Assembly (NCBI RefSeq): GCF_018802605.1
Contig: NZ_CP069161.1
Location: 1,302,001 to 1,366,000 of the forward strand
Direction: 5' to 3'
DNA: 64,000 nucleotides
Source: Paludibacterium paludis
GTDB lineage: Bacteria; Pseudomonadota; Gammaproteobacteria; Burkholderiales; Chromobacteriaceae
In this document: positions 18,083 through 27,435 of the stretch, in pieces
How positions within the stretch are numbered: position 1 is the first letter of the stretch
Layout of the letters: the number at the start of each line of letters is the position of its first letter
Made by a program: the position numbers and the translations under genes
Notes under the pieces: model-generated
What the model was told of the DNA's origin: nothing
What the model saw: the letters and a program-made list of their open reading frames with translations, nothing else
Database searches by the model: none

Positions 18083-18514
18083 ATGCCTATCGGCGAATTT
18101 TCCACCGGACGCGACGTGTCCCTCGACTTCATTACTCCGACCGGTCCGCTGCGCCTTGCCGGCCTGAAGAACTTCAGCTCCAAGCAGGATCTGACCGACA
18201 AGAAGATCAAGCTGATCAACGGCCGTACCGTCCACCAGCGTTTCTTCGACGGCTGGTCCGGAGCCTTCGAGGCCGAGCGGGCGGATTCGACGCTGGATGA
18301 TTACTTTTGCGCGCTGGAAGACAACTACTTCTCCGGCAACCCGGAGAACCCCATCACCATTACCGAAACCGTCAATGAACCGGACGGCAGCATCAGCCAG
18401 TACCGTTTCGAGGGCGTGCTCCTCAAACTGGACGACGCCGGCGCCTGGAAGGCCGACGAAACCGTTCCCCAGAAAGTCAGCTTCGTGGCCGAGCGCCGCA
18501 GAAAGGTGGCCTGA
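18083..18514 (+). CDS. tail tube protein
   Basis: A 143-residue protein forming the inner tube inside the sheath. Its size and place directly after the sheath match phage tube proteins (Mu M / P2 FII type). It has beta-rich features such as LRLAGLKNFSSKQDLTDKK and WSGAFEAERADS. An AGGAG precedes ATG 18083. The stop is two bases before the chaperone gene, so the two are likely co-translated. Confidence 0.88.
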   Translation: MPIGEFSTGRDVSLDFITPTGPLRLAGLKNFSSKQDLTDKKIKLINGRTVHQRFFDGWSGAFEAERADSTLDDYFCALEDNYFSGNPENPITITETVNEPDGSISQYRFEGVLLKLDDAGAWKADETVPQKVSFVAERRRKVA

Positions 18515-18516
18515 TC

Positions 18517-18906
18517 ATGGCCAAAGTCACCGTAAAACACTCCGCGGCTCAGGCCGCCGCACCGGCCGCCAGTCTGCAGGCGCGCCTTGACCGCACGGTC
18601 GAGGTGACCGACGCGCTGGGCCGCACCCTGACTCTCAAGAAACCCGGCGTGCTCGATCAGTTGCACCTGATCGAAACGCTGGGCGCGACGGCCAAGAACG
18701 ATATGTATCTGAACATCGTGGTGCCGATCCTGTATGTGGTGGCCATCGACGGCGACACGGTCTACAAGCCCGCGAGCAAGCGGGAGCTCGAAGCGATTGT
18801 CCAGCGTCTGGACGAGGACGGCTTGCAGGCCGTCGCCAAGGGGGTGGAAGAGCACTTCGCCGCTCCGGCCGGTGAGGCCGGGTTCAAGGAGGCGTTGGGA
18901 AACTGA
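18517..18906 (+). CDS. tail assembly chaperone, short form
   Basis: A 129-residue protein with LGRTLTLKKPGVLDQLHLIE, the pattern of tail assembly chaperones that sit between tube and tape measure. These coat the tape measure during tail building and are absent from the finished particle. A slippery heptamer sits directly on its last codons (see 18897-18903), so a longer form is also expected. ATG 18517 follows the tube stop by two bases. Confidence 0.87.
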   Translation: MAKVTVKHSAAQAAAPAASLQARLDRTVEVTDALGRTLTLKKPGVLDQLHLIETLGATAKNDMYLNIVVPILYVVAIDGDTVYKPASKRELEAIVQRLDEDGLQAVAKGVEEHFAAPAGEAGFKEALGN

Positions 18907-19076
18907 TTCGCTCCGGGCCGCTTCGCGAATGCCTCTGGCTGGTAAAGAACGGCGTGCCGTTCGATATCGCTTTTTCCCTGGAGGAGGTGGAGCGGGCGGC
19001 CTGGGGCATCATTTTTTCCGAGTTCAGGGGCAATACGTTCGATCTGCAGCGCATGGAGTTCGAACGCCATGACTGA
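18517..19076 (+). CDS. tail assembly chaperone, frameshifted long form
   Basis: Joining 18517-18903 to 18903-19073 by a -1 shift gives 186 residues. The extension (57 residues, starting LIRSGPLREC and including WLVKNGVPFDIAF and WGIIFSEFRG) is coding-like, has no start codon or ribosome site of its own, and stops at 19074-19076, just before the tape-measure gene. In other tails the extension contacts the tape measure and the short part recruits tube subunits. The frameshift is inferred from sequence. Confidence 0.83.
18897..18903 (+). promoter_or_regulatory. -1 programmed frameshift site GGGAAAC
   Basis: In frame the heptamer is G GGA AAC, an XXXYYYZ slippery sequence immediately followed by the TGA stop at 18904. 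Slipping back one base pairs the tRNAs with GGG and AAA and opens a 57-codon frame. Phage lambda G/GT uses the near-identical GGGAAAG. Confidence 0.85.
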
Positions 19077-19166
19077 GGCGACGCCTGCGCGGGGCGGGCG
19101 GGGGAGCGCCCGTCCGCTCCGCGGCAAGATGGCGCGCCGGGTCATGGATTGATCAGGAAAGACATT

Positions 19167-21023
19167 ATGAGCGATTCAATCACGGCCGCGGGCGGGATCG
19201 ACGGGCTCGATTCGATGAATCTGAGCCTGTTGACGCTGACCGACCTGCTGGGCATGGCCGAGGCGTCCGCTTACCGGCTGGCCGGGCGGTTGCGCAGCGT
19301 CGGCGAACTGATGCAGCTGGGCGAGCGGCTGATCGGCACCGGGCATGGTGTGCTCGGGCTGTTTCAGAGCGCCTCGCGGGAGCTGCATCACCTGGGGCGG
19401 GAGGCCGAGCACCTCAAGGCCATCCGTCTTGGCGATGCGATGACACAGGAAGCCGGTCGCCTGGCGCGCGGTGTGACCGAGTTCAGCGTCAGCGCGAACC
19501 TGTCGCTGTCGCTGGTGGCCTCGGCGGTGGCGACGTTGTCCGGCAAGGTGACCGCCTCCTTGCGCACGGCGCCGGCCATCGAGCGCGCCGCGCGCCAGGC
19601 GCCACAAGACAGTGCCGGGCGGTCCCCGTCGCCCCCTGGCGGCGCGCCGGCCGCCGGACATGGCGCTTCGGGCTCCGTGCCCGCCGGTTCGTCCGGACCG
19701 TTTCTGCGCGGTATGGTCGCCCTCGGCATGGCGATGGACCGGTTCGGTGACCGCCTGATCGGGCTGGGCGGACGCGTCTCGGAGGCGGGAGGCAAGGTGG
19801 TGGCGTTCGGCGAGCGCACCGTCGCCTTCGGCCGGGACATCGTCGCGGCCGGCGCCAGGGTCTCGGCATTCGGCGACCGGGTGGCGGGCGTTGGCCGCCG
19901 TACCATCGAGATCGGCAACGGCGTCGATACGGCCGGGCAACGGATCTTCGCGTTCGGCCAGCGCGCGCAGGCGGCCGGCGGCCGTATTGTCGATGCCGGC
20001 GAGCGGATGCAGTCCTTCGGCAAGGAGACCTCTGTGCTGGGCGGCCGGCTGTCCGGTCTTGGCGCGTCGCTGCAGGGGTGCGGTGGCCGAACCGGGCAAT
20101 TCGGACAGTTCCTGAGTCAGCTTGGCGGCAACCTGTCGACCTCCGGCGATCGCATCGCCCGATTGGGGCAGAGCGCGGTCACGCTGGGCTCGCAGGTGAT
20201 CGAAGGCGCCAGCCAGGTGATGAAGCTGGGCGTCCGGGTGAGCGAAGCCGGCAAGCAGATCGTTTCGCTTGGTGGCCACGTGCTGGAGGCCGGGGGCAAG
20301 ATCGCCGGCGCGGGCCGGAAGATCGGCGAGGTGGGCGGGCGTGTTATCGGATTTGGCCAATCGGTCATCCAGTCCGGCAAGGGTATCGAGAACTTTGGCG
20401 GCCGGATCGCCGAGATGGGCAAGGACGTCAAGAAGGCCGGCGGCCAGGTGGTCGACTACGCCGGCAAGCTCGGCTCCATGGCCGGTCAGGTGCGGCAATC
20501 CTTCCTGCCCGCCCTCAAGGAGTCGATCGGCATGGCCGGCCGGCTGGCCAGTTCGGGATTGTCTTCGCTGCTGGGTGGGGTGACCAAGGGGTTCAACCTG
20601 GCCACCTCCGGCGTCAAGCTCTTGGGCGGCGGCGTGCAGGTATTCGGCCGGGCGCTCCTGCTCAACCCGATCGGTCTGGCCATCGCCGCGATCGCCGCGG
20701 CGGTGTATCTGTTGTGGAGCAACTGGAGCACGATCGGCCCGAAAATCAAGGCGATCTGGACCGATATCTGCGATGGCGTGATGTCGGCGTTCAACAAGAT
20801 CAGGAGCCTGTTCGGTTTTGGCGACAGTACCCCGGCCAAACGGCCGCAGGTCACGCCGCCGGCCGTGTCGCCGTCGACCCAGGTGCACACCGCGATTCAT
20901 CTGGACAGCCGCAAGATCGCCGAATCGGTCTCCAAACACCAGGCACGGGAAATGGGCAAACCGGCCGCCGCGGCAAGCGGTTTCAATCCGCGGCTTGGCA
21001 TGCCCGTGCCCAGCATGAGGTAA
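19167..21023 (+). CDS. tape measure protein
   Basis: A 618-residue tape measure that sets tail length. Residues about 190-440 are a ladder of heptad-like repeats with a glycine about every seventh position (GGRVSEAGGKVVAFG and some 30 similar units), predicted to be helical. Near residue 495-520 is a hydrophobic segment (LNPIGLAIAAIAAAVYLLW) that may enter the target membrane. ATG 19167 has AGGAAA upstream; an in-frame ATG at 19149 lacks one. At about 0.15 nm per residue the tail would be roughly 90-95 nm (inference). Confidence 0.9.
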   Translation: MSDSITAAGGIDGLDSMNLSLLTLTDLLGMAEASAYRLAGRLRSVGELMQLGERLIGTGHGVLGLFQSASRELHHLGREAEHLKAIRLGDAMTQEAGRLARGVTEFSVSANLSLSLVASAVATLSGKVTASLRTAPAIERAARQAPQDSAGRSPSPPGGAPAAGHGASGSVPAGSSGPFLRGMVALGMAMDRFGDRLIGLGGRVSEAGGKVVAFGERTVAFGRDIVAAGARVSAFGDRVAGVGRRTIEIGNGVDTAGQRIFAFGQRAQAAGGRIVDAGERMQSFGKETSVLGGRLSGLGASLQGCGGRTGQFGQFLSQLGGNLSTSGDRIARLGQSAVTLGSQVIEGASQVMKLGVRVSEAGKQIVSLGGHVLEAGGKIAGAGRKIGEVGGRVIGFGQSVIQSGKGIENFGGRIAEMGKDVKKAGGQVVDYAGKLGSMAGQVRQSFLPALKESIGMAGRLASSGLSSLLGGVTKGFNLATSGVKLLGGGVQVFGRALLLNPIGLAIAAIAAAVYLLWSNWSTIGPKIKAIWTDICDGVMSAFNKIRSLFGFGDSTPAKRPQVTPPAVSPSTQVHTAIHLDSRKIAESVSKHQAREMGKPAAAASGFNPRLGMPVPSMR

Positions 21024-21028
21024 CGACT

Positions 21029-22183
21029 ATGGCTTTTTCTGTTTCATCGCTGGGCGAGGGCGTGGCGGGCTTGACCCGCAAGCTTGAATCGTTTGCCGGC
21101 GAGCATGACGAGCAAGAGGGGGTCGCCGCCGACGGCGATGTGCTGGGCGCCACCCGCCTGAGGCTTGGCGACATTGAGTTCACCGGCCTGGAATTGCCCG
21201 AGCAGATCGGCATCCACCTGCAGCAGCGGCTGGTCAGCCACGATCTGGTGGGAGGAGCGCGCATCGTCGACACGCTGGGCGCGTTTTACGAGCCGGTGGA
21301 GTGGTCGGGCACGCTGGACGGGCCCGGCGCCGTGGCGCGCGACGAGGCGCTCAGGGCGCTGGCGGCGGACGCCGGGACGCACATGCTCAATTGGGATGTG
21401 TACAGCTTCCGGGTGGTCGTCGCCGGCTATACCTCCAAATACCTGAACCATGCCCATATCGACTACACGATCCGCTGCATGGTGCTGGAGGTGCCGACGG
21501 CTTCCGCTGAGGAGACGGCTCCCGATGTCGCCGATCAAGTGAACGAAGCGGTCGACAATGCCGGAGCCCAGGCCGAAGAGCTGGGCGACCCGCGCATCAT
21601 GGAGGCGGTCACGGCCGTCAAGGACGCGATCAACACCGTGCACGATGTGGCCACGGCCGCCGTGACGCAGGTTCAAGGGGTTGTCAGCAAGCTGGTGAGC
21701 GCGCAACAGGCCGTCGCCCAGAAGATTGCCGTCATCGAAGAAGGGGTGAGCAAAGTCGTCACCCTGGGCGGGCTCGCGCCGGGCAATCCGGTGGCGCGCG
21801 CCGCGCAGGACATGATGGGCCGGGTCGACGCCTGGGTGAAGCTGCCGGCGCTTTACCGCCTGCAGGACTCTCTGGGCGACGCCAGGAAAGCGCTGGAAAC
21901 CCTGCCGGCCTTCGCCGCGTCGGTCGAAGCGGCGGGCAAGACGGTCTCGAAAGCGGAGGGCCGACTTGAAAACGGCGTGCGCTCGGTGGTGCGGGCCGCC
22001 GGCGACCTGTATGACATCGCGGCGCGCGAGCTGGGCAATGTCGCGCACTGGCCGGTGATCGCCGAGGCCAACCATCTGGACGATCCGGTGCTGCCCGAGG
22101 GCATCAACGTCATCCGGATTCCGCCCAGGCCCTCGGCCAATGCGCTGATTCCCGATAACCCCGCTTACCGGTTGCCATCATGA
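21029..22183 (+). CDS. Mu N-like protein (DNA circularisation family N-terminus)
   Basis: A 384-residue protein placed between tape measure and hub, as gpN is in Mu. The N-terminal about 150 residues, with LRLGDIEFTGLELPE and VEWSGTLDG, resemble the DNA-circularisation/gpN family. The middle is a long helical stretch (QVNEAVDNAGAQAEE onwards), and the C-terminus ends in NPAYRLPS. In headless particles it cannot act on DNA, so a structural role joining hub and tape measure is the reasonable reading. The stop overlaps the next start by four bases. Confidence 0.75.
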   Translation: MAFSVSSLGEGVAGLTRKLESFAGEHDEQEGVAADGDVLGATRLRLGDIEFTGLELPEQIGIHLQQRLVSHDLVGGARIVDTLGAFYEPVEWSGTLDGPGAVARDEALRALAADAGTHMLNWDVYSFRVVVAGYTSKYLNHAHIDYTIRCMVLEVPTASAEETAPDVADQVNEAVDNAGAQAEELGDPRIMEAVTAVKDAINTVHDVATAAVTQVQGVVSKLVSAQQAVAQKIAVIEEGVSKVVTLGGLAPGNPVARAAQDMMGRVDAWVKLPALYRLQDSLGDARKALETLPAFAASVEAAGKTVSKAEGRLENGVRSVVRAAGDLYDIAARELGNVAHWPVIAEANHLDDPVLPEGINVIRIPPRPSANALIPDNPAYRLPS

Positions 22184-23268
22184 CTCGACTCAACGACAAC
22201 GCCGTTCATTCCATCGCCCGCCCGGTCCGCGGGCGATGTTATTTGAACGACAGGGAAATGACCGGCTGGATCGCCATGGAGGTCGACAACAACGCCTTCC
22301 TGAGCGCCGACACCTTCCGCGTGGTGTTCGCCCGCGCGAGCCTGCCGGAGGGCTACGACATCGACTGGTTTTCCCGGCAGACGGTGTTCCGCGTGGAAGT
22401 CCAGTTCGATGACGGCACGGGGCTGCGCTCGTTCGCGCTGGGCAATGCCGACACGCTGGTGTACGACCCGGTGGCCGGCACCCTGACTCTGGAGGGACGA
22501 GATCTGACCTCGCTGCTGGCGGATACCAAGATCTCGCGCAAGTGGCAGAACCTGACCGCGTCGCAGATCGCCGCGGAAATCGCGCGCGCCCATGATCTCA
22601 CACCCCGTGTGGCGGAGACGCGGACCCGGGCGGGCAGCTACTACCAGATCGACCACGTCCAGCTGCAGGACGAGATGAGCGAATGGGATCTGTTGACCTA
22701 CCTCGCCCGGCGCGAGGAGTTCGCCTGCTTCGTCAGCGGCCGGGAGCTGCATTTCGCGCCGATGCCCGCGCCGGGCGGCGCCGATGTTTACCGCATCGAC
22801 TGGTCGGACGCGCAATCCGGGCCGGTCTGCGCGGTGCGAACCCTGGCCTTCGAGCGCGCGCTCTCGGTGTCACGCGGTATCGAAGTGTCGGTCTCCAGTT
22901 TCAACGTCAAGCAAAAGAACGGTTTCACCGTGACGCATCCGGAGCCGAAGGGCAAGAAGGACGGCGCCGGCGGGGGCGCGAGCCAGTACCGTTTCACGTA
23001 TCCCAATCTGACGCGCGATGCCGCCCGCCGCAAGGCCGTGGCCCTGTACGACGAAATCGCGCGCCATGAAATGAAACTGGAAGCGACGCTGCCGGGCGAC
23101 AACCTGTTGATGCCCGACGTGCTGATCGAAGTGGCCGGCACCGCCAGCGATTTCGATCAGACCTACTACGTGGACAGCATCCGCCGCTCGCTGGACGTGG
23201 AGGGCGGTTATCTCATGTCGGTGAGCGCCAAGAACCGCAACCCGGCGACGGAAGGAGGACAAGCATGA
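22180..23268 (+). CDS. baseplate hub protein (Mu P / P2 D-like)
   Basis: A 362-residue baseplate hub, the T4 gp27-like ring on which the spike sits. Recognisable are FRVVFARASLP near the start, GRDLTSLLADTKI (about residues 106-118), and 'TYLARREEFACFVSG' typical of late-control/hub proteins. It overlaps both neighbours by four bases, so the hub, spike and N-like genes are translationally coupled. Confidence 0.85.
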   Translation: MTRLNDNAVHSIARPVRGRCYLNDREMTGWIAMEVDNNAFLSADTFRVVFARASLPEGYDIDWFSRQTVFRVEVQFDDGTGLRSFALGNADTLVYDPVAGTLTLEGRDLTSLLADTKISRKWQNLTASQIAAEIARAHDLTPRVAETRTRAGSYYQIDHVQLQDEMSEWDLLTYLARREEFACFVSGRELHFAPMPAPGGADVYRIDWSDAQSGPVCAVRTLAFERALSVSRGIEVSVSSFNVKQKNGFTVTHPEPKGKKDGAGGGASQYRFTYPNLTRDAARRKAVALYDEIARHEMKLEATLPGDNLLMPDVLIEVAGTASDFDQTYYVDSIRRSLDVEGGYLMSVSAKNRNPATEGGQA

Positions 23269-23930
23269 TTGCGCAGTGGCAGAACCAGATCGCGGCGCGG
23301 GCGCGCCAGGCCGACGATTCGGCGCGAACGCGCCTGGGCGTGATCAGCGCCTACGACCCGGCCCAGTTCGCGGTCAAGGTCAGGATCGAGCCGGGCAAGG
23401 TGGAAACCGGCTGGATTCCGCTCGGCTCCCCGTGGGTCGGCAACGGCTGGGGGGCGTTTTTCGCGCCGGCGCTGGGCGAGACCGTCGAGGTCGAGTTCCA
23501 GGAAGGGAGCGTGGATGCCGGCATGGCGTCCATGCGGTTTTTCAACGATGTCGACCGCCCGTTGTCCGTGCCGGCCGGGGAGGGCTGGCTCGTCCACCAG
23601 TCGGGCAGCGCCCTGAAGTTCCATGGCGACGGACGTGTCGAGGTGATCGCCGCCGCGGACCTGAGCGTTGCCGTTGCCGGCAATCTGAGCGCGACCGTGA
23701 GCGGCGCCGCGACCCTCAAGGCGTCGTCCGTGAAGGTGGACGCGCCGAACAGCGAATTCACCGGCAATGTGACCATCGGCGGCGCGTTGAGCCAGGGCGG
23801 CGGACAGGGCGGCAACGCCACGTTCGGCGGTTCGGTCACCGCCAGCGGCGATGTCCGGGGCGGCGGCATCAGCCTTGCGCGTCACGTCCATCCGGACGCG
23901 CACGGCGGCACCACGGGAGGCCCGCAGTGA
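23265..23930 (+). CDS. baseplate spike protein (gpV/Mu gp45-like)
   Basis: A 221-residue membrane-piercing spike. The N-terminal about 100 residues form the OB-fold (LGVISAYDPAQFAVKV, ETVEVEFQEG). The rest alternates short strands (VAVAGNLSATVSGAATLK) expected to form a trimeric beta-helix. The tip carries His207-x-His209 (ARHVH), the HxH motif that binds iron in P2 gpV-type spikes, followed by a Gly/Thr-rich end. This is the part that first touches the target envelope. Confidence 0.88.
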   Translation: MIAQWQNQIAARARQADDSARTRLGVISAYDPAQFAVKVRIEPGKVETGWIPLGSPWVGNGWGAFFAPALGETVEVEFQEGSVDAGMASMRFFNDVDRPLSVPAGEGWLVHQSGSALKFHGDGRVEVIAAADLSVAVAGNLSATVSGAATLKASSVKVDAPNSEFTGNVTIGGALSQGGGQGGNATFGGSVTASGDVRGGGISLARHVHPDAHGGTTGGPQ

Positions 23931-24292
23931 AGGATCTTCATCATTACGTCGGCAGCGATCTGTCGATCTCGGCGACCGGCGATCTGTTGCCGGTTACCGG
24001 TCCCGAGAAAGGCCGGCAGCGCATCCTGCGCCGCCTGGTGACCAATCCCGGCGATTACCGGGCGCATCCGGAGTACGGCGCGGGGCTTGGCTGTTTTGTC
24101 GGCGACAACCTCGATGTGCCGCGCATCCGCGCCATCGTGGCGCGCCAGATCCTTCTGGAGAGTGCGGTGGCGCGCGATCCGCGTCCGCAAGTGGTGGTCG
24201 AGCCGATCCAGGACGGCGTGTCGGTGACCGTTCGCTACCGTGACGCGCCAACCGGCCAGATGCAGTCTCTGGCCTTCAATCTGAACAGGTGA
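23927..24292 (+). CDS. baseplate wedge protein (gp25/W-like)
   Basis: A 121-residue gp25-like wedge subunit that ties the sheath to the baseplate. It has the family pattern GRQRILRRLVTNPGDYRAHP and a C-terminal VTVRYRDAP strand. The start is GTG at 23927, overlapping the spike stop as GTGA; no ATG in this frame gives a full-length protein. Confidence 0.85.
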   Translation: MKDLHHYVGSDLSISATGDLLPVTGPEKGRQRILRRLVTNPGDYRAHPEYGAGLGCFVGDNLDVPRIRAIVARQILLESAVARDPRPQVVVEPIQDGVSVTVRYRDAPTGQMQSLAFNLNR

Positions 24293-24295
24293 CAT

Positions 24296-25420
24296 ATGGC
24301 TTTCAATATCAAGACATGGCCGCAGCTGGTCAGCGACCAGGTGACGGCGATCCAGGCGCGCGCGGCGGGACTGGTCGACACCACGATCGGTTCGCTGATG
24401 CGCGCGCTGGCCGAGAGCAACGCCAGCGTGGTGCAGTGGTTGCAGCAGCTGGTGCTGCAGCTTTTGGCGCGTACCCGGGCGTCGACCTCGTCCGGCGAGG
24501 ATCTGGACAGCTGGCTGGCGGACTTCGGCTTTGCGCGCCTGCCGGCCGTCGAGGCACGCGGCTTCGTGACCTTCGCCCGCTTCACGCCCAATCTGCCGGC
24601 ACTGATCCCGGCGGGCGCCACGGTGGAGACGGCGGACGGCAGTCAGTCCTATGTGGTGGTGCCCGATGCCTCGAACCCGGCCTGGAGCGCCGAGCGCAAC
24701 GGCTACGCCTTGCCGGCCGGCGCGCGCGAGATCGCGTTGCCGGTGGTGGCGCGGCGGCCCGGGGAGAAGGGCAATGCGCTCTCGGGAATGGTGACACAGA
24801 TCACCGGCGCGATTCCGGGCGTCGATACCTGCGTCAACGCCGCCGCGATGGCGGGCGGACGCAACGCCGAATCGGACGACGCGGTCCGCGCGCGCTTCGT
24901 GGCCTGGGTGGCGAGCCTGTCCAAGGCCACCCGGGCGGCGGTGGAGTACGCCGTGTTGTCCATGGCGCAGGGCATGAGCTGCGTGGTGGTGGAGAACCGG
25001 CGCTACGACGGTGTGGCGCAGCCGGGGTTTTTCTATGTGGTGGTGGATGACGGCACCGGCAGCCCCACCGCCACGACCCTGTCGTCGGCCTATAACGCCA
25101 TCGATCTGGTCCGGCCGTTCACCTCGACCTTCGCGGTGTTCAAACCCGCGCGGCTGTCCGCCTCGATCCGGCTGGCGATCCGCACCGACGGTTCGGTCGA
25201 TCACAACGATGCCTGCAATCTGGTGCGCCAGGCCATCATCGACTACGTGAACCGCTTGAAACTCGGGCAGTCGCTGCCCTGGTCGATGATCGCGAGTCTT
25301 GCCTACGCCGCGAGCCCGGCCATCACCAACGTGACCGATCTCACGCTCAACGGCGGAACGGCCGATCTGATCGCATCGGGACAACAGGTGATCAAGACCA
25401 CGGATGTGGGGGTGATCTGA
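24296..25420 (+). CDS. baseplate J-like protein
   Basis: A 374-residue Baseplate_J family wedge protein (Mu gp47 / T4 gp6-like). Features include GSLMRALAESNASVVQWLQ in the N-terminal helical part, LIPAGATVETADG, then GRNAESDDAVRARF and a C-terminal domain. Its stop TGA and the next ATG overlap by one base, so it is coupled to the following gene. Confidence 0.9.
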   Translation: MAFNIKTWPQLVSDQVTAIQARAAGLVDTTIGSLMRALAESNASVVQWLQQLVLQLLARTRASTSSGEDLDSWLADFGFARLPAVEARGFVTFARFTPNLPALIPAGATVETADGSQSYVVVPDASNPAWSAERNGYALPAGAREIALPVVARRPGEKGNALSGMVTQITGAIPGVDTCVNAAAMAGGRNAESDDAVRARFVAWVASLSKATRAAVEYAVLSMAQGMSCVVVENRRYDGVAQPGFFYVVVDDGTGSPTATTLSSAYNAIDLVRPFTSTFAVFKPARLSASIRLAIRTDGSVDHNDACNLVRQAIIDYVNRLKLGQSLPWSMIASLAYAASPAITNVTDLTLNGGTADLIASGQQVIKTTDVGVI

Positions 25421-26070
25421 TGAAAGGCGATGTGAAGGATTTTGTCAGGCGGCTGGCCACCCAGCTGCCGCCCTGGTTCGGCGACGACAATCCGGTGCGC
25501 GACGCGGTGCTCGAAGGACTCGCCACGGCGCATGCCTGGTTCTTTTCGTTTTACCTCTACGTGCGCGCCCAGACCCGGCTGCTGAGCATGGCGGATTCCG
25601 CGCTCGATCTTTTCGCGCTGGATTTCTTCGGCGAGGCGTTCCGGCGCGGCGCCGGCCAGTCGGACAGCAGTTTTCGCAACCGGATCCGCATCAACCTGTT
25701 TCGCGAGCGGGGCACGCGCCGCGCGGTCGAGGACGTGCTGCTGGAGCTGACCGGCCGCGCACCGGTGGTCATCGAACCGGCGCGCATGTCCGACTGCGGC
25801 GCGGTCGGCGTGAACCTGGCGCTGGGCGCGGCGGGCTATGTGGGGTCGCTCACCCTGCCGTTCCAGGCCTTCGTCACCGCCTTCAGGCCGCGCGGCAACG
25901 GCGCCGCGGGTTACCCCGGCGTGGCCAGCAACCCGTTCGGACTCGGCATCAACGCCATCGTGGCGCCGGAAAGCGTCATGCGCCCGAGCGTCAGCGACGC
26001 GGACATCCTCGCCGCGATCAACGCCGTGAAACCGGCCGGCACGCTCGTCTGGGCGCGCATCAGTCACTGA
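25420..26070 (+). CDS. tail protein I / Mu gp48-like baseplate protein
   Basis: A 216-residue protein in the place of P2 gpI / Mu gp48, linking the wedge to the fibres. It shows a helical N-terminal half (LDLFALDFFGEAFRRG, SFRNRIRINLFRERGTR) and a Gly-rich second half (GAAGYPGVASNPFGLGI). It follows the J-like gene with a one-base overlap and precedes the first fibre by 21 bases. Confidence 0.8.
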   Translation: MKGDVKDFVRRLATQLPPWFGDDNPVRDAVLEGLATAHAWFFSFYLYVRAQTRLLSMADSALDLFALDFFGEAFRRGAGQSDSSFRNRIRINLFRERGTRRAVEDVLLELTGRAPVVIEPARMSDCGAVGVNLALGAAGYVGSLTLPFQAFVTAFRPRGNGAAGYPGVASNPFGLGINAIVAPESVMRPSVSDADILAAINAVKPAGTLVWARISH

Positions 26071-26091
26071 ATCACACAACAGGAGCACGCA

Positions 26092-27426
26092 ATGCGTCGT
26101 GAAACGATTTACCCCGGCCAGATCCTGCCGGAAACCACGCTGCTCAACATGGGCCGCGACACCCTCGCCGGCATGGGCCGGCTGATGCAGGACATCTTCG
26201 GCGGCGGCCCGGCCGTGGCGGGCTTCGCCTGCACGCCGACCGCCCCGGCGAGCCTGCAGGTGAACATCGCTCCGGGCAGCATCTACACCCTGCAACCCCT
26301 GGAAGCGACCGCCTGGTCGACGATGGGCGCCGATACCGGCCACACCACCGTCAAACAGGGCCTCCAGCCGGAGATCACCGCCCTGACCATCACCCCGCCG
26401 GCGGTGGTGGGCATGGCCATCAACTACTTGGTTCAGGTCGCCTACCAGGATCAGGACATCAACCCGATGGTGCTGCCGTACTACAACAGCCAGAACCCGA
26501 ACCAGCCCTTCACCGGCCAGGGCAACAACGGACAAAGCCAGGCCACCGCGCGGGACGGCGTGGCCGTGGTGTCGCTCAAAGCCGGCATCGCCGCCGCCAG
26601 CGGCAGCCAGCAGACTCCGGCGCCGGACAGCGGCAATGTCGGGTTGTGGGTGATCACGGTGCTGAACGGGCAAACCACGGTGACCAACCAAAACATCGCC
26701 CCGTACCCGAACGTGCCGTACCTCAACCCGAACATGCTGGGCACGACGCCGACCCTGCTGCAAACTCCGCCCCAGTTCGACAAGTCGACCCGGGTGGCGA
26801 CGACGGAGTTTGTGCAGCGGGCGCTGGGGAACTTTCAGTCAGGCGTTGAATTCTACGAGTCAACGACACTTAGCGCATCCGATACCGGTAAGTGGATTAA
26901 TTTGGCCAGTGCAACGCCGTTTACTGTCACCATGCCATCCTTGGCCTCAGTGCCTGAGGGCGCTGCATTTCTGATCCATTCCGACTCCACACCAATAACA
27001 CATACATTGGTGGCCACCGGGAATGATAGATTTGTCGCCGCTGGCGTTAAGTATTCGACATTACCCCTTGGGCAAGGTGAGTTTCTGATTGTGACCAAAG
27101 CAGCGACGGTTTGGCGGACAGCCGGTACTGCCGTACTGAAGAACGAGGCGCAATTCCGCGCGTCCTTCATCGGAAATGGCTGGCAAAAGTTGCCGAGTGG
27201 TTTGATTATTCAGTGGGGGCAGATTCTCGTCATTACAGCAAATACCCAAACACAATTTAAATTTCCACTGACGTTCCCTAATGCCACTCTTGCGCTCTAT
27301 TCTTCCGCCATCAACAGTGGAACCACGGTTGTTAGCACGGATGGGTGTTGGTTCGATACGGCAATAGGTAGTGTAGTTGCGTCAGGACCAAATATTACAG
27401 TTAATTGGTTAGCCATCGGGTATTAA
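26092..27426 (+). CDS. tail fibre protein, cassette 1
   Basis: A 444-residue receptor-binding fibre. The first about 246 residues are nearly the same as in the second fibre (27959) and should attach to the baseplate. The last about 198 residues are different and end with a gp53-like fold beginning GNGWQKLPSGLIIQWG. The divergent part is visibly richer in A and T than its surroundings, a sign of exchange. AGGAGCACGCA precedes ATG 26092. Confidence 0.88.
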   Translation: MRRETIYPGQILPETTLLNMGRDTLAGMGRLMQDIFGGGPAVAGFACTPTAPASLQVNIAPGSIYTLQPLEATAWSTMGADTGHTTVKQGLQPEITALTITPPAVVGMAINYLVQVAYQDQDINPMVLPYYNSQNPNQPFTGQGNNGQSQATARDGVAVVSLKAGIAAASGSQQTPAPDSGNVGLWVITVLNGQTTVTNQNIAPYPNVPYLNPNMLGTTPTLLQTPPQFDKSTRVATTEFVQRALGNFQSGVEFYESTTLSASDTGKWINLASATPFTVTMPSLASVPEGAAFLIHSDSTPITHTLVATGNDRFVAAGVKYSTLPLGQGEFLIVTKAATVWRTAGTAVLKNEAQFRASFIGNGWQKLPSGLIIQWGQILVITANTQTQFKFPLTFPNATLALYSSAINSGTTVVSTDGCWFDTAIGSVVASGPNITVNWLAIGY

Positions 27427-27435
27427 GGAGAAACC

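Noticed and set aside
19176..20939. 587-residue minus-strand frame opposite the tape measure
   Set aside because: Repeat-driven shadow of the glycine ladder; no start signals.
20078..21028. Upstream extension of the N-like protein
   Set aside because: The frame is open through the tape-measure gene, but the real start is ATG 21029, just after the tape-measure stop, and the extra residues are low complexity.
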